Source: Bedellia somnulentella
Taxonomy: Eukaryota; Arthropoda; Insecta; Lepidoptera; Bedelliidae
Assembly (NCBI GenBank): GCA_963576735.1
Contig: OY755177.1
Coordinates: forward strand, 6,820,001-6,884,000
DNA length: 64,000 nt
Reading direction: 5' to 3'
Each line of letters opens with the position of its first letter. Positions within the stretch are counted from its first letter, which is position 1. The position numbers were made by a program, and so were the translations under genes. A model generated the notes under the pieces. The model worked only from the letters and a program-made list of their open reading frames with translations, did not search any database and was not told the origin of the DNA. Shown here piece by piece: positions 31,101-42,085 of the stretch.

Positions 31101-32474
31101 TCAAATTTGACGTCAGAACAACGTCAAATCTTTGATAGAGTATGCTGTAGTGTAGAACATTCATTAGGAGAAATGCTGTTTTTAGATGCACCTGGTGGAA
31201 TAGGTAAAACTTTCCTCACTAAAGTTATCTTGGCTCAAATAAGGAGCCAAAACAAAATTGCCCTTGCCGTCGCCTCCTCAGGAATAGCTGCCACTTTATT
31301 ACCAGGAGGAAAAACAGCACATACAACATTTAAAATACCAATCGACTTGGACCGCACAGAAAACCCTGTTTGCAACGTGTCTCCCAATAGTGATAAATCA
31401 AAGGTTTTACGCGATTGCGCCCTTATCGTTTGGGACGAGTGTACGATGGCAAATCGTAAAGCTGTGGAAGCTGTAGATAGAACGTTGCGAGACATAAGAC
31501 AAAATGACCGACCGATGGGAGGTTTAACGGTGCTATTGTGTGGAGACTTCAGGCAGACTCTCCCTATAATACCCAGAGGAACGAGGGCCGATGAAATAGG
31601 TGCCTGTTTAAAGAGCTCTATTTTATGGCGTAATGTCATAATAACTAATTTGAGCTTTAATATGCGAGCATATTTGGGAGGTGACGCAAACGCGCAGCTT
31701 TTCTCAAATATACTACTTCAAATTGGTAACGGCACATTCCCGACTCAAGAAGGAGGTAAAGTAACTTTAGTCGAAAGCCTGTGTTCTCCTGTTGCCTCAC
31801 AGCAGGAACTCATTTCCTCTGTATACGGAGATCCATCAGAGATCTCGAACCATGACGCTGCTTGGCTATGCCAACGAGCTATTTTGGCACCTCACAATGA
31901 CCAAGCAGCAGCAATAAATTCTCAAATATTAGTACATGTTTCTGGAGAAAGTAGGGAATATTTATCAATTAACACGGTTTTGGAAGAAGGAGATGCCACT
32001 CACTATCCAGTAGAATTTTTAGACTCTCTAAATACACTAGGTCTTCCAGCACACAAAATTTATTTAAAAGTCGGAGTACCAATTATTCTACTCAGAAATT
32101 TAAGCCCACCAAAACTATGCAACGGAACTCGGTTGAGAGTGACAAATCTCCAACGAAATGTCATTGAAGCCGAAATCTTAACAGGTTACGGCTCCGGTTA
32201 TGTTGTTTTCATTCCCAGGATACCTATTATCCCCAATAATTTTCCATTTACTTTCAAACGTGTGCAGTTTCCTGTAAGCCTCTGTTACGCTATGACTATT
32301 AATAAAGCCCAAGGCCAGACGCTATCCGTTGCGGGTGTAGACCTTACTTTTGATTGTTTCTCACACGGCCAACTCTATGTTTCTCTATCACGTGTTAGCA
32401 ACCCAAACAACCTTTTTGTATATGCTCCGGGTAATTTCACCGCAAACATAGTGTATAGAGAAGCCTTGACGTAA
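28150..32474 (+). pseudogene. Helitron Rep-helicase (rolling-circle transposase), broken
   Basis: Readable in several frames. The Helitron-like N-terminal domain begins near 28170 (ASERERIDELRR), includes CHALKWREE and YNSAF. Rep follows: the HUH motif PHAHILLWL (His codons 29713..29721) and the two catalytic tyrosines in KYICKYVNKG (30130..30144). The Pif1-like helicase has Walker A GGIGKT (about 31195..31212), Walker B LIVWDE (about 31420), GDFRQTLPII and the C-terminal INKAQGQTL. Breaks are a TAA at 28589..28591 where relatives continue in frame, frame changes near 29165 and 29508, and another near 30225 at NQSGR/ISSSEAVWRIL. The last 738 residues (30258..32474) are one intact frame. It would nick, transfer and unwind DNA in rolling-circle transposition; this copy cannot. 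Confidence 0.9.
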
Positions 32475-32565
32475 TCAACTATACCAAAAGTCAGGACTCT
32501 TATCTAAATCATCAAAAAGGTCATATACTCTTAACTAAACGACGTTTTTTTGTTCTCGACAATCA

Positions 32566-32592
32566 CGCGAACGAAGTCGCGGGCACAGCTAG
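32566..32592 (+). other. Helitron 3' hairpin and CTAG end
   Basis: Stem CGCGA (32566..32570) pairs with TCGCG (32577..32581) around a six-base loop, then GGCACAGCTAG. This is the termination structure of Helitrons. Confidence 0.85.
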
Positions 32593-33404
32593 TTGATGTA
32601 TATAAAGAAAACATTAATAACTGTAATAAAGTAAAGGGCAAAAACTATCGATAAACATATGGACAATTTTATTTGGATACCAGACAGTATTAGAGCAAAT
32701 TTCACCTTAAAACTTTTGTCCCTATTTAATTAGTAATCCCTAATGAATAGAATGTATGTAGTATATTATATAAATATTTATATTTTATATATTTGTCATG
32801 TGTTATTATAAACTCTACTAAATTAATTTATAATTTAATTTAGTTGGTACCCTAATTACACTTAATCAAATTGGAATTTCGGAAGATATGACTGATATCC
32901 TTTATCATTAACTGTAATTTAATCATAAGTCACAAACTAAGATGAACAATATACTAAAGTAAAATTTAAAATAAACAATTTAATAAGGAAAACGAACCTA
33001 GTTTCTTAAATACCACAAACCCATTATTTACTGTGTTTTTTTTTCGAAAGGATATGTTGCTGCTGACCCTGTGGTCTGTGCGGCTTCACCATGACTTTAT
33101 GTGTGCTGGGCAGCTGAGAGCGTAGAGCGAACTCTCGCGTCCGTCGGGAGGCATATGCCAGTGGCAGGCAAAGTGAGGTTCTAACTTGAGGTTATTCGAC
33201 CTCGCCGGTGAAGTCGGTGTCTGGAGTGGTATGTTCTTGGTCCGCGAGCTCTGGTGGCCTCTGAAACCTTAAGCTCGCGGGTGATCGGGTTTTTTTTTGT
33301 GATTGTTTTACGAGGTGCCTAAGATGGGTATTGGGGTTTTGTAAGTTATTATTGAGCAAGGTAGCCTTGGAATTACATCCATACCCCATATTACCTGTGA
33401 AGTG
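32593..33404. other. Intergenic DNA with a GC-rich patch
   Basis: Mostly AT-rich, no gene seen. A GC-rich patch at about 33055..33295 (TGTGCGGCTTCACCATGAC, CTCGCGTCCGTCGGGAGG) looks like the end of some unrecognised element. Confidence 0.35.
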
Positions 33405-33530
33405 TCGACTTAGATTATCACTACATCATTTCTTTTTATGGGTGAGCGTAAGAGGCGACTAAGGGTATTAGGGCTTTTTAAGGATTTTTTGGGCGATGCG
33501 ATTGGAGACCCATCACTTGCAACCTTTATC
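33405..33530 (+). repeat. Family B 5' part
   Basis: GTAAGAGGCGACTAAGGG and GGCGATGCGATTGGAGACCC are present; the tail half is absent. Confidence 0.7.
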
Positions 33531-33559
33531 TTTTATACTATAATAAGACTGTACCAAGG

Positions 33560-33930
33560 TCAAAACTGTACATTAAAGAAAAAAAAACCGGTGAAATATG
33601 TTAAATTTAAGATACTGAAGCCAAATTTGCGCTTTTTGAAAAAAAAATCTGTCTGTCTGTCTGTCTGTCTTTCTGTCTGTATGTCCGGTCATCACGTTAA
33701 TTCTACCTGACGGATCTTGATCAAATTTAGTATGAATGTAGCTTATACATCTGACCAACATATAGGCCACAGGAGCATAAAAAACATAACTTTTATATGG
33801 TTTCCCATATTTACACTATTCGTTTTTTCATCGAATGACTTTATCAGAGTCTTTTCCTTCTTTTTGGAAAAAATAAGGGTCTCATCCATTTTCATCAAAA
33901 TAAATGTCCATTTAATTGTTTGTCAATAGT
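33560..33930 (+). repeat. Microsatellite-bearing element fragment
   Basis: A (CTGT)n tract at about 33648..33685 is followed by ATCACGTTAATTCTACCTGA and GATCAAATTTAGTATG, wording common in insect transposon ends. Family not identified. Confidence 0.3.
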
Positions 33931-34026
33931 ATGATAACTAGATATATAGTTTATCTAATACTAGACATCAACACTAACATCTTTCTGGCGTTTCTGGCTA
34001 AAGATAGTAATCATATATTTTTTTAG

Positions 34027-34155
34027 TGACAGGTCTCCAACCACATCCCCCAAAAATCACTTAAAAAGCCCCTACACCCTTAGTCGCCTCTTACGATCAC
34101 CTGCGGGTAGAAATGGGGTAGTGTTATTCTAAGCCGACACTACACGGCAACGACA
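34027..34155 (-). repeat. Family B head fragment
   Basis: Reverse copy: GGTCTCCAACCACATCCCCC to GCCGACACTACACGGC. Confidence 0.7.
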
Positions 34156-34479
34156 CGGCATAAATTAATATTCTGTTTAAGCCTCAGAATGCATAGTTGG
34201 TAAATAATAGCACATATATCAATTTTAATTTAGTACCGCCATCTATGACTGATTGGCTGAAATCTCTCACACATCACCAACACGGTTAGTGTAGGGGGCA
34301 GCATCGGGCCGACAACGCATCGCCAAACTGCTATCCATACTTACTAAAGATATTCTCATTTTTGAAGTTTGTACAAAATGGTTTGTTTCATGATTCTTAT
34401 AAAACTTATAAAACACTATGTTAACTTCTGTTTTTTTAAATATTTATACTAACGTGGGCGTTGTAATAGATATAAAGAA

Positions 34480-34630
34480 CATTGAGGCTTTTTAAGTAAT
34501 TATTGGGCAATGCAGTTGGAGACCCATTTGACTACCTTTTCCCCATTCAACTTCCAAAAGTGGATGAAGAATTACTATCTCTGAAGCTGGCTCTTTTTGG
34601 GGTTTATAGCCTTTACTATATACTCATGAA
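34480..34630 (+). repeat. Family B inner and tail fragment
   Basis: GGGCAATGCAGTTGGAGACCC and CCAAAAGTGGATGAAGAATT; diverged tail. Confidence 0.6.
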
Positions 34631-34798
34631 TGATTGATAGCTGAATTTCATATATTCCTTCTTGTAGTGTCTTCTTGTCTTAGTCTTGCCTTATATCAGT
34701 CAATCGCATCAAGTTTCAAATTTCTAGATACAGAAAAGTATAAAATCTGTATACTATATTTTAATCGCTTATTTCCAAAAAACCTTTTTAATTTTTCA

Positions 34799-35147
34799 TA
34801 ATAGTATAAGATCCCGCTCCTAAATCTCTACGTTCATTACGTATTGAGTCAAACACACATTTTAACATAAGTGTATGGATAGGAGACTACACTGACAAGA
34901 CGCAGCCAGGCAAAAGTGGCCGCAAGTAATTTTAATTTAATTAATTTTTATTATTTTTCGGAGACAAATCTCGTTCACTTGTTTTCGAAATATAATAACA
35001 TCCCCATCATAGCAATGTATACAAAGAATATAAAAATCCATAGGTCCGTTGAAAATTCGGCCGCAACTACCTCGCAGCCAGGTTTAAGTAGGTTATATTT
35101 TGGTGTGTTTTATACGTTCATAAGTTACACGCATATTTCTTGTATGA
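34799..35147 (+). repeat. Repeat E, copy 1
   Basis: About 350 bp including GACGCAGCCAGGCAAAAGTG, CTACCTCGCAGCCAGG and TTATATTTTGGTGTGTTTTA. It matches 38953..39532 once a family B insert is removed there. Confidence 0.75.
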
Positions 35148-35157
35148 CTGAATTTTA

Positions 35158-35240
35158 TAAAACTGGCTGAGAAATATCCAATTCTATAGCTCTTAGTCGC
35201 TCTATTTGGGATTTGAAGCCGTAACTATAGATATTTATGT
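35158..35240 (+). repeat. Family B tail scrap
   Basis: CTGGCTGAGAAATATCCAATT and GGGATTTGAAGCCGTAACTA resemble the family B 3' part; diverged. Confidence 0.45.
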
Positions 35241-35738
35241 GTAGTATAATAAATTAATCATAAAAATGTTTGCTGATATGAGACGATGTGAAAGGTTAAA
35301 GGTTAAGGCAAAAATAAAGCATAAAGTAGTTTTTACTTGATTATTAACATTATAAATAAAGTATTGGTATCTTTAGTTTTCCACTGCTTTCTCAAGTTTC
35401 AGTATTATTTGCGGAAAAAACAATTTGATTTGTCCGAAAATTGTTTAAATATACTTTAAGATAATGGATGTATTTGTAATTTGTTACAAAATAAAAACGT
35501 ATAGTCCTGCTATAATAATAAGCTAAAATTGTTTTCTTTTCTAGATTCTAATTTAACGTTTACGTCGTATTTACATTTACGTGTAATAACGTTTTAATAT
35601 CACGTGACATTTTGGTTGGCAACCTTAACAGCTCAATGGGAGTACTATCTGCTTCTTATGTAGTAGACTGTAGACGCGGATTCAAATCCTTTTTATAGAC
35701 ATATGTGTTGCTAATTTATCTAGAATTTTTACAGTTAG

Positions 35739-35802
35739 CAACTGTGATAGCTCAGTGGGTAGAACACCGGTTAACGTGCAAGCGGCTAGTGTTCAAATCC
35801 CG
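35739..35802 (+). repeat. Family A SINE head only
   Basis: tRNA-like head TGATAGCTCAGTGGG ... GTTCAAATCCCG, then unrelated DNA. Only the 5' head is left, unlike a usual 5'-truncated SINE. Confidence 0.65.
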
Positions 35803-36246
35803 AAATATATGAAGAATCATAAAAGGCTCAAGTAAGATAGATAACTAGTAAATGAACAGCAACATTCCACAGAGACTATTAACATCTTACTGCGATTGCC
35901 ACCCCGCAGCATGTTGGTTAACAGTACTACACCAGGCCATATACCTTTGATTATTTATAGCTATTGATTGATAGTATTTTCCAAAATATGATTTATAGTA
36001 ATATATTACATAGCTCTAAATAATAACATTAAATTGCACGTGCTTTAATCCCACATGCCAAGATAAAGACTAGAATCGGCAACCATGTCGAAGGAGTAGA
36101 TAGGTGATGATAAGATGACGATTACCGTCGTTACATTTTTATAATATTTCTTGTTCATATTGCGATCATGTCTGGCTGATAGTGGTATAAGATTTGGATC
36201 AGTTTATTATATAAACTAGCTAATAGGCCGTGGTTTCTGCTTTTGC

Positions 36247-36476
36247 ATATATACATACACATACAAACGGCCATAAATCCCAAAAGGGGGTAGCCAGAAC
36301 TTCAGAGCTAGAAATTCCTCAGAAGAAGTTGGAGAAAATGGTAGAAATAAAGTATCGTTGGTAATGGGTTTTCAACCGCATCGCCCAAAACCCCATAAAA
36401 AGCCCCTTAGTCGTTTCTTACGACACCCTTGGGTAGAAAGGGATAGTGGCATTCTAAACCGGCACTACACGGCTTA
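36247..36476 (-). repeat. Family B retroposon
   Basis: Reverse copy with the ACATACACATACAAACGGCC tail and head ending GGCACTACACGGC. Confidence 0.8.
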
Positions 36477-36599
36477 TCATGTCATGGCGATCATAAGCGT
36501 GGGCTTATCTTTAAGTTGGTACGAGTATATCATTAAATCATTCAAATATTACGTGATTCCATTCAATAAATGATACTAGATTTTTTAAAGTATAATAGT

Positions 36600-37694
36600 T
36601 TAATAACGCGACTACAATAAAGCGAAAATTATCATCATAGGCGAAGAAGATTCTAATAAACCGAGCGCTATAATGACTACGATTCAGTCATACGATAATT
36701 TTAAAAGTTCGTTTTAATTTCTGGCCTCTGAGATGTTCCTTTAACCACGGAAACAGGTAAAAATAACTGCGAGCAAGGTCTGGTTAATACGGAGGATGTT
36801 CCATCAATTAGAAGCCAGCATCTTTAATTGCAGCCATCGCAACTCCGGACTTGTGCGCGGGGGTGTTATCTTGGTAAAACAAAACAATTTTAGCTAGTTT
36901 GCGACGCCGTTTCTCGCGTATTTCCTCATGAAACTTTTTATTTGTTCTGAATAGAAAGTCCCCGTAACAATGGCGCTATCATTCAGGTATTCGATCATTA
37001 CCACGCACGCCTTGGCTGTCCCAGAAAAGAGAGCCTATTTTGTTACCGGCGGCGGCGGAGGAAATTGTCTTAAATTTCTTTGGAGTAAGAGATGATGGTC
37101 TTTTCCAAGTCATGGACTGTTGTTTTGTTTCCGAGTGATAATTGTGAAGTCATGTTTTGTACATAGTTATGAATCGAGCCAAAAAACGGTCCGAATCGTA
37201 TTGTATCAAATCCAAACAGCTTTGTGAAATTCGCAGTCTTCCTATCAAAATTTTGACTTCATCAGTCATAAACGGACAGTAACACGATGATCCATCAAGA
37301 CTTTTTTTTAATTTTGTTTTTTTTTTAATTTCGTCATTATTTTCGTAAAGGTCGTCGTTATTGGATGTTCGTCCTCGTTTGAACTCAGCGCACCAACGCG
37401 CAACCCTAGAATATGGAGGAGTATTATTCCCTAATGTAGCTCTTAAGTCTTGATTTACCTGTTCGATACTAAAATTTTTCAAGAAGAGATATTTTATAAC
37501 CGCGCGAGCTTATATTTTCTCAATTTTTCTTTTTGACTCAATTCTGGACTTCTATTTTTAAAAAACAAAAGGGAATGGTTTTCTATTTTTATTATCATTA
37601 TATCGAATGCCTGGGCTATGCCTGCCAGTAATTATATTTTTTCTATCCAAGAAGTATATATCTCATTCTCACTATTTATTGAACACCCCTCGTA
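36600..37694 (-). pseudogene. mariner-like transposon with dead transposase
   Basis: On the minus strand the 5' end reads ACGAGGGGTGTTCAATAAAT next to a TA (37693..37694), like a mariner terminal repeat. A reading from ATG 37482 gives the N-terminal DNA-binding part with SRVARWCAEFKRGRT. Further on come SLFWDSQGV, then DNTPAHKSGVAMAAIKDAGF, MEHPPY, and KEHLRGQKL toward 36700, in different frames. These are the blocks around the second and third catalytic aspartates of the mariner family. Frameshifts and stops abound and the 3' terminal repeat was not found, so the copy is broken and probably 3'-truncated. Confidence 0.8.
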
Positions 37695-37699
37695 AAAGT

Positions 37700-38250
37700 T
37701 GTTGAAAACGTTTGTTACGAGCAGGTTTGTAAAAAAAAAACCATTAAAATTAATGTTTACAATTTGAATACGTTTCTTCTTATTAGCATTTAGGGTATTT
37801 AATGACTATAATGGATTTCCTGGGAGCAAGAAGATATTTGATAATCTACTAAAAATCTAAACATAATATTACTAACTGTGCAGTGCAAGCTCTACTCTAA
37901 TATGACGCCGCAGGGGTTACTGTTTGCCCTTCTAAACAAAGGCTAGCTAATAAGGCTGCTGGGGCTAATTTGCTTATGCTTAGTGAGCGTCCTCTCTCGA
38001 GCGTTTGTTTCGCTCAGTCAAATCGCGGAGGCTTCCAGTATTCATAGCGTAGTAGATATACATTGAATCTCATTAATGTAGCGTATCCGAACTCCATGTC
38101 AGCACTAATTTAGTTGAAAAGGCTCATAATATTCACCTAGAAAGCATGAAAGTTCATAAATATGAATTGTTTGTAGTTAGACCAAGTACGATTATAAACT
38201 GTCACGAAAAATGTATAATGAAATCCTGATTTCGACCGTATTACCGTATT
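37700..38250. other. Intergenic DNA, nothing recognised
   Basis: AT-rich with a modest GC-rich patch near 37900..38040. No coding sequence or known repeat seen. Confidence 0.4.
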
Positions 38251-38254
38251 TGAA

Positions 38255-38462
38255 GTAGCCAGAGGGCTTCAGAACAAGAAATTTTTCGGCCACTTTTGGA
38301 ACTTGAGAGGGGAAAGGTAAAGGGTATAAGGGTTGTTGGTGATAGCTCTCTAACCGTATCGCCTTACAATCACTTAAAAAGATCTAATACCCTAAGTCAC
38401 CTCTTACGATACCCGCGGATAAAAGTGGATTATTGTTACTCTAAGTTAACATTACACAGCAG
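38255..38462 (-). repeat. Diverged family B copy
   Basis: TAGCCAGAGGGCTTCAGAAC, ACTTTTGGAACTTGAGAGGGG and CTAAGTCACCTCTTACGATA are the family landmarks in reverse. Confidence 0.65.
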
Positions 38463-38952
38463 TTAATTAAACTAGTTCGGCATTAGACTACACGCTGCCA
38501 TTAATAGATCAAAGCGTTTATATACTTTTAACATTGTGTAACATGAACGTACGATGGAAATTTAATAGGTTGATAATACCTCTTCATTTTATCTCTGCTT
38601 TAGAACCATGCACAATTTGTTTAAGATCTAAGAAATTGTCAAAACAAAGTTATTCATTTTCACCCGTCCCTTTGTCTGTCTGTACCAAGAATTCTCTACA
38701 CTATGGATGGGCCCTGTGGTACTATATCTAAATAACGTTATGCAAATAATAATCATATCGCAACAGAAATATTCCATATGCCGTTTTCTCTTTCTTACGT
38801 GCTTAATCCGCATTCCATGTTTATGGCAAAATTTCGTCAAGACGTTACGATTATGATAGCGCGTACATAGATCGGCCATCTTAATCGCCATTTGATCTGT
38901 CAAGTTGCTTTGTAAACAAAAGCGTTGATTGTCTTTATTGTGTTTTGGACAT

Positions 38953-39532
38953 TGTAGTATAAGATCCTGCTGCTAAATATAAACGTTCTTAACGTATTGA
39001 GCCAAACACACATTTTAACATAAGTTTATGAATAAGAGAAAACACTGACAAGACGCAGCCAGGCAAAAGTGGCCGCAAGTAATTTAAATTTAGTTTTCAA
39101 AATATAATAACATACCCATCATAGCAATTTATGCAAAGAATATAAAAATCCATAGGTGCCGTTGCAAATTCGACCGCAACTACCTCGCAGCCAGGTGTAA
39201 CATACATACATATACTCACAGCTATAAATCCCTAAAAGGGGTAGCCAGAGCTGAGAGATTGGAAATTCCTCAGCCTCTTTTGGAAGTTGAGTGGGGAAAA
39301 GACGGTAGCATGAAGGTGGTTGGTGATGGGTCTCCAACCGCATCGCCCAAAAATCCCTTAAAAAGCCCAAAGTCCGTTAGTCGCCTCTTACGTACACCCA
39401 CCGGAAGAAATGGGGTAGTGCTATTCTAAGCCGACACTACACAGCTAAAGTAAGTAGCCAGGTGTAAGTAGGTTATATTTTGGTGTGTTTTATACGTTCA
39501 TAAGTTACACGCATATTTCTTATATGAAATTA
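38953..39532 (+). repeat. Repeat E, copy 2, split by family B
   Basis: Matches 34799..35147. A family B element sits at 39201..39455. Confidence 0.75.
39201..39455 (-). repeat. Family B inside repeat E
   Basis: Target duplication AGCCAGGTGTAA at 39189..39200 and 39456..39467. Copy 1 of repeat E has the site unfilled. Confidence 0.85.
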
Positions 39533-39707
39533 AAGCTATTTTTTCCTAATATGATAGTATATAGCTGCCTGTGAAAAAGTGGCCGCAAATTAGGGTTGCC
39601 ATCTGTTAAAAACGCGATATATCCAAATATATTTCACAAACTATGCTATTGTTTCTGTTTATATTTTATGACTTATATAATAACTATATTCATTTTTTTA
39701 AATACTT

Positions 39708-39895
39708 ACTTACTTATAATCACGCCCATTATTCTCATTGAAGTAGGCAGAGACTATCGATCAACACTTAGTACCATCTTGACAAACTTCTCTTGCTTCC
39801 CTTACATTAATTATTCTTCTCATACATGCTCTTTTATTCTTCTCACTTCGGACCACCGCCTTTATAAGAACGTTTTCTATCTAATCTGGAATCGT
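39708..39895 (-). pseudogene. LINE 3' fragment
   Basis: On the minus strand it encodes a C-terminal stretch like that at 50280..50420 (KRACMKRL-like, then the SIVSA...N end) and finishes near TATAAGTAAGTAAG. Same LINE family as 13104 and 49661. Confidence 0.55.
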
Positions 39896-39937
39896 GTTAC
39901 GCGCTATCATTATCGTATCGTCTTGACGAAATGCACA

Positions 39938-40008
39938 ATGCCCTGTTGCTCTGTTAAAGATTGTGGCGCCCGAAATAGCGAAAATCAGCCCCCATTAACT
40001 TTGCACAG
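39938..40008 (+). CDS. THAP-type zinc-finger first exon
   Basis: ATG 39938 opens 23 codons, MPCCSVKDCGARNSENQPPL and TLH, followed by a good donor (CAG/GTAAGT). MPxCxVxxC...LTLH is the start of THAP domains, C2CH zinc-binding modules that bind DNA; Cys4 and Cys9 would be the first two ligands. Later exons were not found: the DIRS element begins 40 bp downstream and would lie inside the intron. It could be a host gene, a THAP gene remnant or part of a P-like transposon. Confidence 0.5.
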
Positions 40009-40048
40009 GTAAGTAATTATTTTCTTTGTTTTCACTTCAGTCAAGATT

Positions 40049-40222
40049 TATTAAATCCATGACCGTTATTTGAAGCTTACTAGCTTTGAGATAGGCCCTA
40101 TCTGTTTTCCGGAAGTATGTCCCTCTCTTTCTAACGCATCGTGCCTTTCATTCACGCAATTTCCCCCACTACCACCAGCAGGGCGCGAGCTTACGAGCTA
40201 CGCGCCATCCTTCATTGGCGTT
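40049..40222 (+). repeat. DIRS left inverted terminal repeat
   Basis: Reverse-complement of 46968..47120 across CAGGGCGCGAGCTTACGAGC, AAGTATGTCCCTCTCTTTC and AGCTTACTAGCTTTGAG. Its outer 47 bases also pair with 46841..46885. Confidence 0.9.
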
Positions 40223-40598
40223 CTGTTTTCCGAAACGGAAGGTTGTGTGTTTCAAGTTTATCGGATTTCACTAATTCGAATATAACCAATTATAAATTGT
40301 TCCTCAGTGTTGTGTCTAGTGTGAATTCTAGTCACGTAAGTTTTTCGTACTATTATTTTCTGTTTTACTGAAATTCATTTAACGGTGTTACCGTTCGTTT
40401 TGATTTTGAAGTATTTTATTTGAATACGTATTCTAATACGTACGTAATAATTCTTATTTGCAACTACGAAGAGTTGACTTAAATTAGTGTTATTGTAGAC
40501 TACCCACGTAGTGTTTTTCTATTAATTTTTGTTGACAAAATCATGTAGTGTGACTGTTTAGGTTATAAGGTTATTTTCAGAAAACAATATATCACAAA

Positions 40599-42083
40599 AT
40601 GTGGCGGGACCGTCTAAGACACGAGCACAGCCCTCGCATACACGCAAGCGTCGGGCAAGTGTCGATAGTAGTATTAGTAGTAGTAGTTCGAGCTCTTTAA
40701 GCTCTTCAGAGTCATCGGATTCTGATCGTGGCAAAAAGAAACATTCGAAGTCAAGGTATAAGGCGTCGTCGTAATAATAAACATTTCGAAATTTTAAATA
40801 ATCAAATTATGCAGTTAACTAACCAAGTTTTGCAAAATCAGTGCCATAACTCTGTACCGGATGTGGCGTCACTGCCACCTCCGCCGTTGATCCGTGTATC
40901 TGATAATGCCGATGGCTATAAGGATAATTTTCTTGACGACAGTATTAGCGAAGTTATGTACAGAGAAAACGATATTTCTAGTGTAGCTCCAATGTCTCAC
41001 GAAAACCAGGCGCAGTTTAAATTTGATTTGGAAATCAAACTTAAAGAACCAACTGTGCCAAAGGCACCTGAAAACTATTTTAAAAACATTAAATGAAACT
41101 CAATATTTTAACCAAGGTGAATGGTGTGAGGTTAGGTATGCAGAAGTACAAAAACAATATAGTTATACGCCTGGATTTGTAGACTTAGAATGTAACGAAG
41201 AGGTTAAGACGTACGATCAGTCGAAACATTTGGTTTATGCCGACAAAGCTTACGCAGCTATTACTTTATGCGCTTAGGCAAAGAGAGACGTTATCTGCGT
41301 CACTGATCGAACCCGTTGGGTGGGCTCGCAAGGAGCCTACTTTCTCGCCCGATTCGCTGCATGAAAAAGTTTTAGAGTTATTTTCCAAAGGAGAATACAA
41401 TACAGTGTCTTCGGATTTACTGCAGCCTTTCTGTGGACACAGAGCTGAAGTCATACAGATGCGGCGTGATGGGATTACAAAACACGTTCGCGACCCGTCT
41501 CCGCAAAATCCCTCCATCAGATCGTCATCTGTTTGGCGCGGAAACCTTCACTTCCGCTCCTGAGAAGTATGGGGGAGGAAAGAAAACATTTTTACCCTCG
41601 AACTGGCCAAGTACGAGTTCTGCTTTGAAAGCAGGAGGTTAGACATTACGCCATCCCTCGCAGGTATTGGTTAGACTTTCGGGACCCTCGCAGGGGACCA
41701 ATAGAGCCGTTGGTGTTGCTGGGCCATCACATTACCAGCTCCCGCAGGGCTCATTCTACTATCAACCCCCGCAGGGTTCATTCTACTATCAACCCCCGCA
41801 GGGCTCATTTTACTATCAACCCCCGCAGGGCTTTAATTACCACCAGCCTCCACAAGGCAGTAACGGCTGGATATCGCAAGGGCGGAATCTCCAAACAGCC
41901 GAGCGTCGTTCCGCAGGTTATCCTAAATATTCATTTTGTTTCTACGGAAATAATCATGACAGATCCAACCAAGGTAAGTCCAACCGGAAATCGAGTGGAG
42001 GTCCTACCGATTACAACCCGTCATCAAAAAAAAAAAAAAAAACGAAAGTTCTGACTCGCAAGTATTCGAGACAGGGAGCTTAG
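40599..42083 (+). pseudogene. DIRS gag-like ORF, frame-broken
   Basis: A basic, Ser-rich start (about 40601..40770) gives SKTRAQPSHTRKRR then a serine run. A frame change near 40755 leads to QIMQLTNQVLQNQ, SLPPPPLIRVSD and KAPENYFKN. Another frame continues with EWCEVRYAEVQKQYSYTPGF and YADKAYAAITLCA. The C-terminal part contains four to five copies of a nine-residue repeat (41741..41850). The order and the short RT frame after it suit the first ORF of DIRS elements. Gag packages element RNA; this one cannot be translated whole. No zinc knuckle seen. Confidence 0.65.
41741..41850 (+). repeat. 27-bp coding minisatellite in DIRS gag
   Basis: About four tandem units near TCTACTATCAACCCCCGCAG encode repeats of the type PPQGSFYYQ. 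Confidence 0.85.
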
Positions 42084-42085
42084 CT

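Larger units (their letters stand above)
26640..32592 (+). mobile_element. Helitron with both termini, coding region broken
   Basis: The 5' end is TCTATACATATAATAAATC at 26640, preceded by A. The 3' end is CTAG at 32589..32592, followed by T. This A/T target without duplication is typical of Helitrons. A hairpin precedes CTAG. Inside are a reverse-transcriptase fragment and a Rep-helicase pseudogene on the same strand. Confidence 0.9.

Noticed and set aside
31235..31639. 134-residue minus-strand frame
   Set aside because: Antisense shadow of the Helitron helicase.
41741..41850. CRISPR-like array
   Set aside because: The 27-bp units are directly adjacent without spacers and encode repeats in gag.
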